From assembly GCF_039555335.1 (NCBI RefSeq), contig NC_092636.1:54119706-54183705 (forward strand): a stretch of DNA of 64,000 bases, read 5' to 3'. The stretch comes from Amphiura filiformis. Lineage: Eukaryota; Echinodermata; Ophiuroidea; Amphilepidida; Amphiuridae. Under the pieces are notes generated by a model that worked only from the letters and a program-made list of their open reading frames with translations, ran no database searches and was not told the DNA's origin. The position numbers and the translations under genes were made by a program. Positions 12,242 through 23,759 of this stretch are shown here, one piece after another. Positions within the stretch are counted from its first letter, which is position 1. Each line of letters starts with the position of its first letter.

Positions 12242-12500
12242 CAGGGGTAGCGCTAGAACTAAACACTCCAGTGTACGCAGGGACCCCCGAACTTGCAATT
12301 AAAAAGTAGGGGGTCCGGAGTAGAGTTTGGCGAGTCCGATTTGCACAAATGCAGCATAAATATGCCTGCAATAGCGCTAGATTGAAAAAACTGGGGATCT
12401 GCAGGGACCCCTGAACTTGCAGAAAATTTTAAAATAGGTGGTCCGAACTCTATTTTGGTGGGTCCGGGACCCCAAAAAGCAACCTAGCGCTATACCCCTG
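12242..12500. mobile_element. hAT-type MITE with perfect 8-bp target duplication
   Basis: Inverted ends caggggtagcgctag and ctagcgctatacccctg are flanked by the 8-bp direct repeat atcgttcc (12234-12241 and 12501-12508). The 259-base inside repeats cagggacccc(c/t)gaacttgca twice. No transposase. Confidence 0.82.
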
Positions 12501-12508
12501 ATCGTTCC

Positions 12509-13125
12509 TGCCACCAGGTTTCGTTACCATGCTATCAATTTATGCTGATTTTCGCATTCACCGAAAACATACGGTTACGGAGCAAACTTGGATATGCTTC
12601 CTCCCACCAAGTAACGTCCCAGCAGGTCTTACGATTCCCCAGATACAGCTCCGGACGGACACACGCCCCTCCCCCACACACGGACAGACAGAAATAGTGA
12701 TTACTAAGGCCCATCCTGAACGAGGTATCGGTTCATGAGACCAGATATAAACATAGTTCAGACGAGACAAAAATCAAACCCTCACTCTTTTGCAGTGTTT
12801 GTATCCAAAGCTTATGCTTACATTTACAACATTACTTTAATCAAATTCGGAAGACTGAACAGTCACTTCCGGGTCCATTTTATCACTATCTGCACCATTG
12901 ATCCATTTCAGAATCCGAATTGATGTAGAATTTATCCTCATCTAACAAATACTCATGATTTTCTTCGTCATCTGAAACATTTGCGACATTATTTGCACAA
13001 CTGAATCACTGCAATTTACTCTTTCCAAAAACTACGACTTTCGCCATTAGAATTGTTTATTGTGAACACATGTGCGAATGGTAGAGGGCTGACATCCTGA
13101 ATTAATTGCATTACGTCATGCTCAT
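12509..13125. other. Intergenic stretch, nothing recognised
   Basis: No array, inverted ends or conserved frame seen. Confidence 0.4.
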
Positions 13126-13127
13126 CA

Positions 13128-13236
13128 CTCTCTAGTCTCTACACAACCGCTGTGGTTCCGGTCCCTTCACTTCTAGTGTGGAGCGAGCCAGAGAGCCTGG
13201 GAGCGAGCGGACCAAAGCGGCTGGTGTAGAGACTGA
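13128..13236. repeat. Short GC-rich hairpin
   Basis: agtctctacacaaccgctgt pairs with gcggctggtgtagagact about 80 bases on; the loop contains gagcgagccagagagcctgg. Probably a small fold-back element. Confidence 0.5.
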
Positions 13237-13239
13237 AAA

Positions 13240-14265
13240 TTATATTCATTCCTGATTCATTCATAAAATTCACGGCGCGTCGATTCTACTATATGGGTGA
13301 CGTCGTACGAATTGAAAACAGCAGCAAATTAATTTCCGACATTTTCTTTCGAGATTTATGAAGAAAATATGAATGTTTTTCAACAGATCATCAAATTACT
13401 TTATTATATATATTTTTTCAATTGGTAGCGTTACCCACACGCTTTATATATTGCTCCCACGCTTTTTAGAAACCCACCATTTATTCCACAAAATTTTAAC
13501 CCCCACCCTTTTTAAAGATTTTCAGAATTCCCAACCCCACGCTGGTAGAAAGCGTGCCACAAACAATGCCAGCTGTGACCTTCGCTGGCGAGACGTTGTT
13601 ATCAGGGTTGTCAAACCCGCGATTTGGTAACCCAATTGGGCGACTTTTGAAGATTTTAACCGGGACAATTTCCTGCCCCATAGAATACAAAGGGTAAAGA
13701 AAAAAATTGGGCGACTTTTCGATTATTTGATTCGGGCTGAATTTTTTTTGGCAACCCCGGTTATTTAGCGTTAATTTAACTAAATTACTACGCCACTGGT
13801 CTCTAAATATTTTGAAGTGTTGTCCCGTGGTGACGAAACTCCCGAGAACTCAATAAACAATCTGGACAAAGGAATCATCCAATCACGTTTCTAGCCACGT
13901 GAGATCACCGCAAAATTCATGATAAAAGGTCACTATCCCAAAGAAAAAATAGTGCAATCCGTCAATTCCCGCCATGATCTCGCAACTTAAATTACTCAGA
14001 CCAAAATAATCTCTAGCGCATACAGGGAACCAAACAAAAGATAGAAATGACTTGTTTCTCGTGACGACTTTTGACTTTCATCACTTCAAAATAAGTACTT
14101 TCCCCACCCCAAATTCACCTCTAAAGGAGTGCAATCGATTGAAAAATAACTCAGCAAAGCTTAGAACCCAATTTGATATCTAAATATCACACACAAAAAA
14201 GCCTTAGTATAAAAAAGCAGCGCCGGAAGTTGCCGAAAAATGAGGTAAAATATGGCTACCATCGA
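13240..14265. other. Intergenic stretch, nothing recognised
   Basis: No gene or array is visible; low-level pieces of dispersed repeats such as ctacgccactggt (about 13790) occur. Confidence 0.4.
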
Positions 14266-14329
14266 GTTGGACTCCTTAGGCCCATTAGCTCCGCTAAGAG
14301 CCAAAAATTAATTTTGTAAAGAATTTTTT

Positions 14330-14501
14330 TGGTACAATGCCCATGAAAATTTGGGTAAAATTGTTTTTTAATTTTCTCCATAACTGAGCATTTTTGCCCA
14401 AATTTGACCTCGCATATCAATTCATCAAGTCTTTGTCAATTTAAAAGACCAAATATTTAGCAGTTATGAGGCCCATAATTCCCTGAGGGTTAAGACCAAC
14501 C
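14330..14501. mobile_element. Right part of a TTAA element related to 55521-56136
   Basis: tttagcagttatgaggccc and gttaagaccaacc followed by TTAA (14502-14505) match the right end of the element at 55521-56136. A left end is not clear, so this looks truncated. Confidence 0.55.
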
Positions 14502-14509
14502 TTAAGAAT

Positions 14510-15490
14510 TAATTTTTTTACTGTTATGTGACTATTATGGTAATACCAGTTATATTCACCAGATAGCCAGCTCACATAAAAATCATCACTTCAAATCACA
14601 GATGTTCCAATATCTGTGTTCAAATACAATGTTAACAGCTCTCCTAGCAATCATGCTAGAGAATGATTTGACCACTCGCCTAGCATCATACTAGAGAGTG
14701 AGTAACCACTCCCTTTAAAATCTAGACGACAAAGCCTGTCACAAGGATCCATGATTGGCCCTGTTACATGTATGTCATTCACCATAATATTATACACTTG
14801 TCAATCAAGAAACCTCTCTAACTGACATTCAGTTATACAGATATTTTAATGTATCTTATCCAAACTCCATGAAAACAGCCTCATCTAGCATCACTGAATA
14901 AAACACTGGATGACCATAAAATCTCTGGAAGCTAAATGATGAGGAGATAGAGTTTTCTATTGGCGCATCAAATTATCATACACATAGCTTATCTCCTGCT
15001 ATGCTAACAGTTGGCGATGATTCCATCAATCCAGCTCTGCAATCCAGTATGCAACCTCTGTGTTATAATTATTTGATACACAGATGACAGTGGCTGCACA
15101 TATCATATAGGCCTACATTGTATCCCTGTAATCTATTATAAATTAGCAACTACATAAAATATCAATTGGTTTCAAGGACCATGGCATCTACTATCTGGTG
15201 GTTTGTGCCTTGATCTTGTCCCAAATGGACTATGGCAATGGATTGTTATTAAGTTCCAATAATGACATCCAAAGACTTCAGGGCAGTTCTTATTTGCTGC
15301 ATTCTTGATTCTCTATACTCTCTTGTTCTTTGTGTTGTTGCCTAGCTGTTAAAAGGCTGCTTCAATCTGCAAACTATTGAAGGAATCCTTACTCCTTAGA
15401 CAGTGCTAGTGCCTGCAGAAAAGTTATTAATGAGAATAACATGAATATTAATAATAATTAACACAACATTTTCAGACCTTCCTTTTATTT
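14510..15490. other. Intergenic stretch, nothing recognised
   Basis: No coding pattern. A short direct repeat ctcctagcaatcatgctaga / tcgcctagcatcatactaga occurs near 14640-14700. Confidence 0.4.
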
Positions 15491-15495
15491 AAGAA

Positions 15496-15855
15496 ATAAA
15501 GGGTAATGCATTATCCTTTACACCCAAATAATGTATCCTCACCCATTATTTAAAAACGTTTTTACTGCCAAGGACACATTATTTGCGTGTAAAGGATAAT
15601 GCTGCACCCTTTTATTCTATTACCAGAAAATAGTGCGATTTAAAGAGAAAATATCATTTTTTGGCACAAATATTTTCAGTTGTTTACTTCAAGGTGGAGC
15701 GTGTATCGCGGAAATATTGCACAGCGTAATGCTGACCGTAGAGTGTGTTACGGCGCTTGACCCATTATTGCAGAATAATGGGCTCTCATGTGACGTGTTT
15801 AAAAAAATCACAATGCGCGATTTTGAATAATGGGTCGTAAGAGTAATAGAATTAT
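15496..15855. repeat. Two adjacent hairpins
   Basis: 15496-15618: gcattatcctttacac pairs with gtgtaaaggataatgc. Next to it attctattac (about 15620) pairs with gtaatagaat (about 15843). Both look like small fold-back elements. The open frame at 15633-15830 lies inside the second and resembles no protein. Confidence 0.5.
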
Positions 15856-15859
15856 AAAT

Positions 15860-16660
15860 AAGTCACAGAATTTTTAAAATTTTTTTACGGTAGATATTTA
15901 AGGTGGCAAACTTAACTATGGTGTTGTGCACAGAATTGCTTTAAAATTATCGTACAGGATGTGATTTTTCAAAACAGCTTTTTGACTTATGCAAATTCAC
16001 AAAATCCCATTTAAACACTTTTCTTTGCTGATTTAAGTTAAATGAACATAATGGATTTGACATAGCTAGCTATTGTATCTGTAAGGTGTAGTATTTGAGT
16101 TAGCTATCTGAAAATACAAATAAAGACAAAATGCCACCTAAAATGGTCAATATGTTCTATATACGTCTTTCATAAGGCGAGTTAGAAGGTAGCATGAACT
16201 AGCAGCATTTGCATTCGAATATTGAGACAAGTAAAGCTGACACACGTGAGGAATGGTATTGGTTTTATTAAGGAAATCCCAATGATTGATATAAGTAGTG
16301 TCATTTCCACCCCATTTGCATGATGTTTTTTGGGAGGGTTAAAATGGCAAAACTATTGCTTAGATATATTAAAAACAAATCAAGAAATATCAAGAAATAA
16401 TTGAAAATTTTCATTTATGAAACTTGCAAATCTAAGCTAAACTTATTTAACATTCGCCGAAAATTCTGCCCAAAACATATAGTGTAAACCTTAACTCACC
16501 TCTAGGAAGATCAATTGCAAAACATCAGATGCCCTGACACCCAAACTCGCAGCCAATGGCTTCACATGTTCATTTACTTCATGAAGTTTGCACCATTCTT
16601 TAAAATATAAAACACAAAAAACATAAATGTTACATGTGGGTAAAATAGAAGATTAAAATT
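15860..16660. other. Intergenic stretch, nothing recognised
   Basis: AT-rich; no gene, array or inverted ends recognised. Confidence 0.4.
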
Positions 16661-16669
16661 GTGCTTTAC

Positions 16670-18745
16670 AAGATACCCATGAATACCGCAACTTTGTCAC
16701 AGGTGGGATAGGATAGTAAAGATGATTTGATTTAAACAATACAACATTCCCTTGTATACCACAACTTTGTCACGGGTGGGAAGGGACATAATTTTAATTG
16801 TGCTATACAACATTCCTTGTATACCACAACTTTGTCACAGGAGGGACAGGATACTACAAATAATTTACATTATATAGCACAATAGATAGTGTCCTGTTCC
16901 ACCCATGATAAAGTTGTAGTATACATGGGAGTGTTGTATAGCTGAATGGAAATCATCTTTGTACTCTGTTCCACCCATGATAAAGTTGTAGTATACATGG
17001 GAGTGTTGTATAGCTGAATGGAAATCATCTTTGTACTCTGTACCACCCATGATAAAGTTGTAGTATACATGAGAGTGTTGAATAGCTCAATGGAAATCAT
17101 CTTTGTACTCTGTTCCACCCATGATAAAGTTGTAGCATACATGGGAGTGTTGTATAGCTCAATGGAAATCATCTATAGTACTCTGTTCCACCCATGATAA
17201 AGTTGTAGCATACATGGGAGTGTTGTATAGCTGAATGGAAATCATCTATAGTACCCTGTTCCACCCATGATAAAGTTGTAGTATACATGGGAGTGTTGTA
17301 TAGCTCAATAGAAATCATCTTTGTGCTCTGTTCCACCCATGATAAAGTTGTAGTATACATGGGAGTGTTGTATGATAAAGTTGTAGTATACATGGGAGTG
17401 TTGTATAGCTCAATGGAAATCATCTATAGTACTCTGTTCCACCCATGATAAAGTTGTAGTATACATGGGAGTGTAGTATAGCTCAATGGAAATCATCTTT
17501 GTGCTCTGTTCCACCCATGATAAAGTTGTAGTATACATGGGAGTGTTGTATGATAAAGTTGTAGTATACATGGGAGTGTTGTATAGCTCAATGGAAATCA
17601 TCTATAGTGTTCAGTTCCACCTGTGATATAGTTGTAGTATACATGGGAGTGTTGTATAGCACAATGGAAATCATCTACAGTACTCTGTTCCACCCATGAT
17701 AAAGTTGTAGTATACATGGGAGTGTTGTATAACTCAATGGAAATCATCTATAGTACTCTGTTCCACCCATGATAAAGTTGTAGTATACATGAGAGTGTTG
17801 AATAGCTCAATGGAAATCATCTTTGTGCTCTGTTCCACCCATGATAAAGTTGTAGTATACATGGGTGTGTTGTATAGCACATTGGAAATCATCTATAGTC
17901 CTCTGTTCCACCTGTGATAAAGTTGTAGTATGGGAATGTTGTATAGCTCAATGGAAATCATCTTTGTACTATGTTCCACCTGTGATAAAGTTGTAGTATA
18001 CATGGGAGTGTTGTATAGCACAATGGAAATGATCTATAGTGTTCAGTTCCACCTGTGATATAGTTGTAGTATACATGGGAGTGTTGTATATAGCACAATG
18101 GAAATCATCTATAGTACTCTGTTCCACCTGTGATAAAGTTGTAGTATACATGGGTGTGTTGTATAGCACAATGGAAATCATCTATAGTGCTCTGTTCCAC
18201 CTGTGATAAAGTTGTAGTATACATGGGAGTGTTGTATAGCACAATGGAAATCATCTATAATACTCTGTTCCACCCATGACAAAGTTGTAGTATACATGGG
18301 AGTGTTGTATAGCACAATGGAAATCATCTATAGTGCTCTGTTCCACCGGTGATAAAGTTGTAGTATACATGGGAGTGTTGTATAGCACAATGGAAATCAT
18401 CTATAATGCTCCGTTCCACCTGTGACAAAGTTGTAGTATACATGGGAGTGTTGTATAGCACAATGGAAATCATCTATAGTGCTCTGTTCCACCTGTGATA
18501 AAGTTGTAGTATACATGGGAGTGTTGTATTGCACAATGGAAATCATCTATAGTACTCTGTTCCACCTGTGATAAAAGTTGTAGTATACATGGGAATGTTG
18601 TATAGCACAATGGAAATCATCTATAGTGATAATATTGTTGTACACATGAGAGTGTGGTATACACATGTAGCACAATGGGAATCATGAACTTCAATGTCCT
18701 GTTTCACTTGTGAGCATGATAAAGTTGTGGCATACACTAGAGTGT
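16670..18745. repeat. Tandem array, 72-bp unit, about 25 copies, with reversed copies at its left edge
   Basis: From about 16,890 the unit reads gttccacccatgataaagtt, gtagtatacatgggagtgtt, gtatagctcaatggaaatca plus a short tail, 72 bases from one copy to the next. At 16,670-16,860 the same core appears in reverse (taccacaactttgtcacagg). Some units carry an extra partial core (about 17,370 and 17,550). Because 72 is a multiple of three, open frames run through it on the - strand, but they are only the repeat translated. Confidence 0.9.
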
Positions 18746-18749
18746 TTAT

Positions 18750-19120
18750 TCTAGTCTTTTGTTGCCTACTGAAAAGTTGAACGAAGATAATTTCTGTTTT
18801 CGGTTTCGGGAGTTATGTTAATTTCTGACATGAAAACGTGACATGAGAGAGTTGATGCTAATACAGACAAGAGAAGTGTCTCAATTTTATGGTCGTAAAT
18901 TAGCGATAAATTGTACGGCTTCAATTGACTTGCGTAGGGTGTATAGGTACTTCCGCCTAGGCGGGAGTGGCTCATGAAAAAAGCCCAGCATAGAAATATA
19001 CACTAATCAGTGTTGCCACGAATTACGTATACTTGTTCGTGAAATCGCGAAAAAATAGGTCATATGATTATGTAGAGATGAAACGGGAATTCTTTTCGTC
19101 AAAATACACCTTAAAACTTG
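18750..19120. other. Spacer between two arrays, nothing recognised
   Basis: No coding pattern or element ends seen. Confidence 0.4.
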
Positions 19121-19124
19121 TGTG

Positions 19125-22100
19125 TCCGAGATAGTAACTCGGGGCCCGACTTAGTAACCCGGGCCTCGACTCGGGACCCGAGATAGTAACTCAGGGTCCA
19201 AGATAGTAACTCGGGCCCCGACTTAGTAACTCGATATCTGAGTTAGTAAGAGATAGTATCTCAGACTTAGTAACTCTGGGTCCAAGATAGTAACTCGGGG
19301 TCCGAGATATTAACTTGGGGCCTCGACTTAGTAACTCAGGGTCTAAGACAGTAACTCGGGGCCTCGACTTAGTAACTCGGTGCCTCGACTTAGTAACTCA
19401 GGGTCCGAGATAGTAACTCGGGGCCCCGACTTATTAACTCGGGGTCAGAGATAGTAACTTGGGGCCTCGACTTAATAACTTGGGGTCTGAAACAGTAACA
19501 CGGACCGCGAGATAGTAACTCGGGTCTGAGATAGTAATTCAGGGCCCCGACCTAGTAACTCGGGGTCCGAGATAGTAATTCGGGGCCTCGACTTAGTAAC
19601 TCGGGGTCCGAGATAGTAACTTGGGGCCTCAACTTAGTAACTTGGTATCCGAGATAGTAACACGGACCCGAGATAGTAACTTGGGGTCCGAGATAGTAAC
19701 TCGGGGTCCGAGATAGTAACTCGGGGTCCGAGATAGTAACTCGGAGGCCGAGATAGTAATTCGGGCCCCAGACTTTATAACTCAGGGTCCGGGATAGTAA
19801 CTCGGGTCAGAGATAGTAAGTCGGGGCCTCGACTTAGTAACTCGGGTCTGAGATAGTAACACTGACCCCGAGATAGTAACTCGGGGTCCGAGATAGTAAC
19901 TCTGGGCTTCGACTTAGTAACTTGGGTCTGAGATAGTAACACTCTCCCCGAGATAGTAACTCGGGGTCCGAGATAGTAACTTGGGGCCTCCACTTAATAA
20001 CTCGGGTCTGAAACAGTAACACGGACCCCGAGATAGTAACTCGGGTCTGAGATAGTAATTCAGGGCCCCGACTTAGTAACTCGGGGTCCGTGATAGTAAC
20101 TCGGGGCCTCGACTTATTAACTCGGGGGGCCTCGACTTAGTAACTCGGGGTCCGTGATAGTAACTCGGGCCTCGACTTATTAACTCGGGTCTGAGGTAGT
20201 AACACAGACGGCGACTTAGTAACTCGGGTCTGAGATAGTAACTCGGGCCCCAACTTAGTAATTAGGGGTTAGAGATAGTAACTCGGAGCCTCAACTTAGT
20301 AACTTGGGGTCTGAGATAGTAACACGGACCCCAAGATAGTAACCCGGGGTCCGAGATAGTAACTCAGGCCTCGACTTAGTAACTCGGGTCTGAAATAATA
20401 ACACGGACCCTGAGATGGGGGTCCAAGATAGTAACTCGGGGCCCCGACGTAGTAACTGGGGGTCAGAGATAGTAACTCGGGGCCTCGACTTAGTACCTCG
20501 GGGTCCAAGATAGTAACTTGGGGCCTCAACTTAGTAACTTGGTATCTGAGATAGTAACACAGACCCAATATAGGAACTCGGGGTCCGAGATAGTAATTCG
20601 GGCCCCGACTTAGTAACTCGGGGTACGAGGTAGTAACTCGGGGTCCTGAATTACTATCTCAGACCCCGAGTTACTATCTCGGGGTCCGTGTTACTGTTTC
20701 AGACCCCGAGTTATTAAGTCGAGGCCCCAAGTTACTATCTCGACCCCGAGTTAATAAGTCAGGGCCCGAGTTACTATCTCAGACCCCGAGTTACTATCTC
20801 GGGTCAGTGTTACTATCTCAGACCCGAGTTACTAAGTCGAAGCCTGAGTTACTATCTCGGACCCCGAGTTACTAAGTCGAGGCCCCGTTTACTATCTCAG
20901 ACCCCGAGTTACTAAGTCGGGGCCGAGTTACTATTTCGACCCCGAAGTTACTAAGTTGGGGCCCTAAGTTACTAAGTTGGGCCCCAAGTTACTAACTCAG
21001 ACCCCGAAGTTACTATCTCGGACCCCGAGTTACTAAGTCGAGGCCCGGTTTACTATCTCAGACCCCGAGTTACTAAGTCGGGGCCGAGTTACTATTTCGA
21101 CCCCGAAGTTACTAAGTTGGGGCCCTAAGTTACTAAGTTGGGGCCCCAAGTTAGTAACTCGGACCCGAGTTACTATCTCGTTGTCCGTGTTACTATCTCA
21201 GACCCCGAGTTACTAAGTTGAAGCCCCGAGTTACTATCTCGGTACCCGAGTTACTAAGTTGGGGCCCCAAGTTAAGTTCTCGCCCCCAACTTACTAACTC
21301 AGACCCCGAGTTACTATCTCGTTGTCCTTGTTACTATCTCAGACCCCGAGTTACTAAGTTGAGGCCCCGAGTTACTATCTCGGATCCCGAGTTATTATAT
21401 CTCTGACCCCAAGATATTAAGTCGGAACCCTGAGTTACTATCTAAGGGCCCTGTGTTATTAAGTCGGGGCCCGAGTTACTATATCAGACCCTGAATTAGT
21501 ATCTCGGGACCCTGAGCTACTATCTCGGATCCCCAATTAGTATCTCGGGGCCCCAAATTACTATCTCGGACTCCGAGTTACCAAGTCGGCGCCCCGACTT
21601 ACTATCTCGGACCCTGGGTTACTAACCCGGACCCTGAGTTATAAAGTCGGGGGCCAGGATTACTATCTCGGACCCCGAGTTACTATCTTGGGGTCCGTGT
21701 TACTATCTCAGATACCAAGTTACTAAGTTGAGGCCCCAAGTTACTATCTCAGACCCGAGTTACTAAGAGCGTGTTTATACTGAGCACCTCGCATTACCGC
21801 GAATTCACCTTCACCCGCATTTCAATCCTCTCGCATTCACTGGGTCGTTTCTACTGCGCTGTTAATGTAGGGTAACAATTCACTACCCACATATTTAGTG
21901 GGGAAGGCGGAAGTCCAGCAAATAGTTTTTGTGACCTTTCAAGGTCAGATTTTGAATGCTCACACTGTATTATAATAGGCTAACTTCCGGTGTCAACCGC
22001 AAAATCGTCACCCGTACTGTTTCTACTGCGAACGTTACGCGATTAACCACTATTAACCACCTCAATAGGTGGTTGACGGATTCACTCGCATTACACGCAT

Positions 22101-22345
22101 TAACCTTCACCCGATCTGTTTCTGCTGGGGCCGTTACCGCGTATTCTTCGCATCACCCCGAATTCACTCGAATTAACCCGCAACCGTCTGCTCAGTAGAA
22201 ACACGCTATAAGTCGAGGCCCGAGTTACTATCTCGGACCCCGGGTTACTATCTCGGGGTCTGTGTTACTATCTCAGACCCGAGTTACTAAGTCGAGGCCC
22301 GAGTTACAATCTTGGACCCCAAGTTAATAAGACGAGGCCCCGAGT
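19125..22345. repeat. Mirror-image satellite of 20-bp units
   Basis: About 3.2 kb of a 20-21 base unit, gtaactcggggtccgagata and variants (ggcctcgactta). From 19,125 to about 20,640 units read in this direction; from about 20,650 to 22,345 they read as the reverse complement (ccgagttactatctcggacc). The unit itself contains the near-palindrome ctcggggtccgag. A 440-base element is inserted at 21768-22207, and the array reappears at about 22,931-22,985 after a LINE fragment. Confidence 0.92.
21768..22207. mobile_element. Inverted-repeat element inserted in the satellite
   Basis: Ends agcgtgtttatactgagca and tgctcagtagaaacacgct are inverted repeats, and the satellite is continuous on both sides. 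The inside has further gtttctactgcg-like repeats. taag lies beside each end, which may be a short target duplication. The frame at 21956-22198 is not a known protein. Confidence 0.75.
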
Positions 22346-22490
22346 TACTATGGGGGGCAGAGTCCTGACAAAAATGAAAGAAAAAAGTGCCCCTCTGACA
22401 AAAAATAAAAGGGAAAATCAGGAGGGCAAAGGAAAAGAAAAGGGGCAAGGAGCCCTTTTCTACCGAAATTCAGCCTGAAAATACACAATT
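22346..22490. repeat. Dispersed repeat shared with 57090-57210 and 36606-36755
   Basis: gtgcccctctgacaaaaaa, gaaaatcaggagggcaaag and ggcaaggagcccttttcta match the interior of the hAT-type element at 57057-57481 and, in reverse, a piece in intron 1 of HHAT-A. Element ends are not clear here. Confidence 0.65.
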
Positions 22491-22498
22491 ATCTTTAC

Positions 22499-22934
22499 TG
22501 CTGCCCATTTTGGCTTATAATGTTAGGCACATTTGGCTTACCTTTTTTACTTGGAATTACTTTTTTAAGTGTTTTCCATAACTTTTTGCTATCATGTACA
22601 TTATCATTAATTGTCCTTTCAAAGTGCTTCTTCTTCAAATAAAATGTCATATTATTAACTCTATTTCTAACTGACTTAGCCTTTTCCCAATCATCAGGGT
22701 CATTGGTTTTATGAGCCTTGGCATAAAAATAATCCCTATCCTTACACAATTTAAGAAAATTACTGTCTACCCATTCAGGGAGATAGATGCCCCTTTATAC
22801 GCTTAGTTTTAAAAGGTGCATGTTCATCGCATGCTTCATCAAACAATGATTGCCACTTAGATAGAGCGTCATCAACATCATCAATACAGTTTACTTGTTC
22901 CCAATCAATATTCTGAATTGTGTTCACAAAGAGT
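22499..22934 (-). mobile_element. LINE fragment (ORF2, linker before the reverse transcriptase)
   Basis: Read on the - strand it gives NIDWEQVNCIDDVDDALSKW, DEHAPFKTKRIKG, then after a frame change YLPEWVDSNFLKLCKDRDYF, and YLKKKHFERTINDN with KKLWKTLKKVIP. This is the region between endonuclease and reverse transcriptase of CR1/L2/Jockey-like non-LTR elements. Only this piece is present, with at least one frameshift, so it is a dead fragment. It lies within the 20-bp satellite. Confidence 0.72.
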
Positions 22935-23109
22935 TACTATCTCGGGGTCCAAGTTACTGTTTCAGACCCCGAGTTTACTAAGTAATTAAGGGCCCAGGGT
23001 GTAGACATCACCCTGGGTGTAGACATAATTATTGCACAGTCCCTATATAGTATTGTGTTGTCGTGGAAACATGTAGTTGATAAATTACTCGATCAAATCA
23101 TTTGGATAA

Positions 23110-23755
23110 CGGGATACTACACCCCTGCCCAATTTTGTGCCTATTTTTACATTTTTCTCAAAAATTATAGAGCATTGGTGACAAGTAAGATATGTATATT
23201 ATAGGGGCAAGGACTACAACTGCTACACTGGAAATTTTATTTCAGCACAGACAGCAGTTGTGGAGTTCAGGGATGGCATTAACTCAAGTTTGGGGGTGAA
23301 TCACTCACCACAATTACATTTTCAAGCTTTTTCACTCATAAATTTTGTAACTTCAGTAGTTCGGGAGTGAATGAGCAACATTGTGGGTGCATGATTGATT
23401 GGCAAAATCTGTTCATTCACATAGTAGCAGAACTAAAAAATGATTAAATATTTTTCACCTCCAAAATTTCATTTTCACCCACCATATTTGGTTTTCATGG
23501 GAGTTCGGGAGTGAAAAATTACCCCCAACTTTCAATCCTTAATGCTAACCCTGGTGAAGTTAAAGTCAAAAATTAGGGAAAACCAATATTTGATCAATAA
23601 ATCAATAACTACTTGCCTTGAGTTGCTGAATTTTCAGTGCAGTAGTTATAGTCCTTGTCTCTATAATATACATATCTAGGCCCTATATCTTACTTGTCAC
23701 CAATGCACTATGACACAAAAATAAGCAAAAAATTGGCTAGGGGTGTAGTACCCCC
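23110..23755. mobile_element. TTAA-type inverted-repeat element
   Basis: Left gatactacacccctgccca and right ttggctaggggtgtagtaccccc are inverted, with TTAA at the right edge (23756-23759) and the altered ataa at the left. The inner arms agree for about 100 bases (aagtaagatatgtatattat against its reverse). A matching right end plus TTAA also occurs at about 52185-52208. Confidence 0.65.
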
Positions 23756-23759
23756 TTAA

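Noticed and set aside
16865-18181. Open frames of up to 100 codons on the - strand with a repeated SIELYNTPMYTTTLSWVEQ
   Set aside because: They are the 72-bp satellite translated; the unit is a multiple of three, so frames stay open by chance. No start context or gene structure.
19775-21406. Repetitive VTISDPELLSRG-type frames
   Set aside because: Translation of the 20-bp satellite; the frames occur in both directions according to array orientation.
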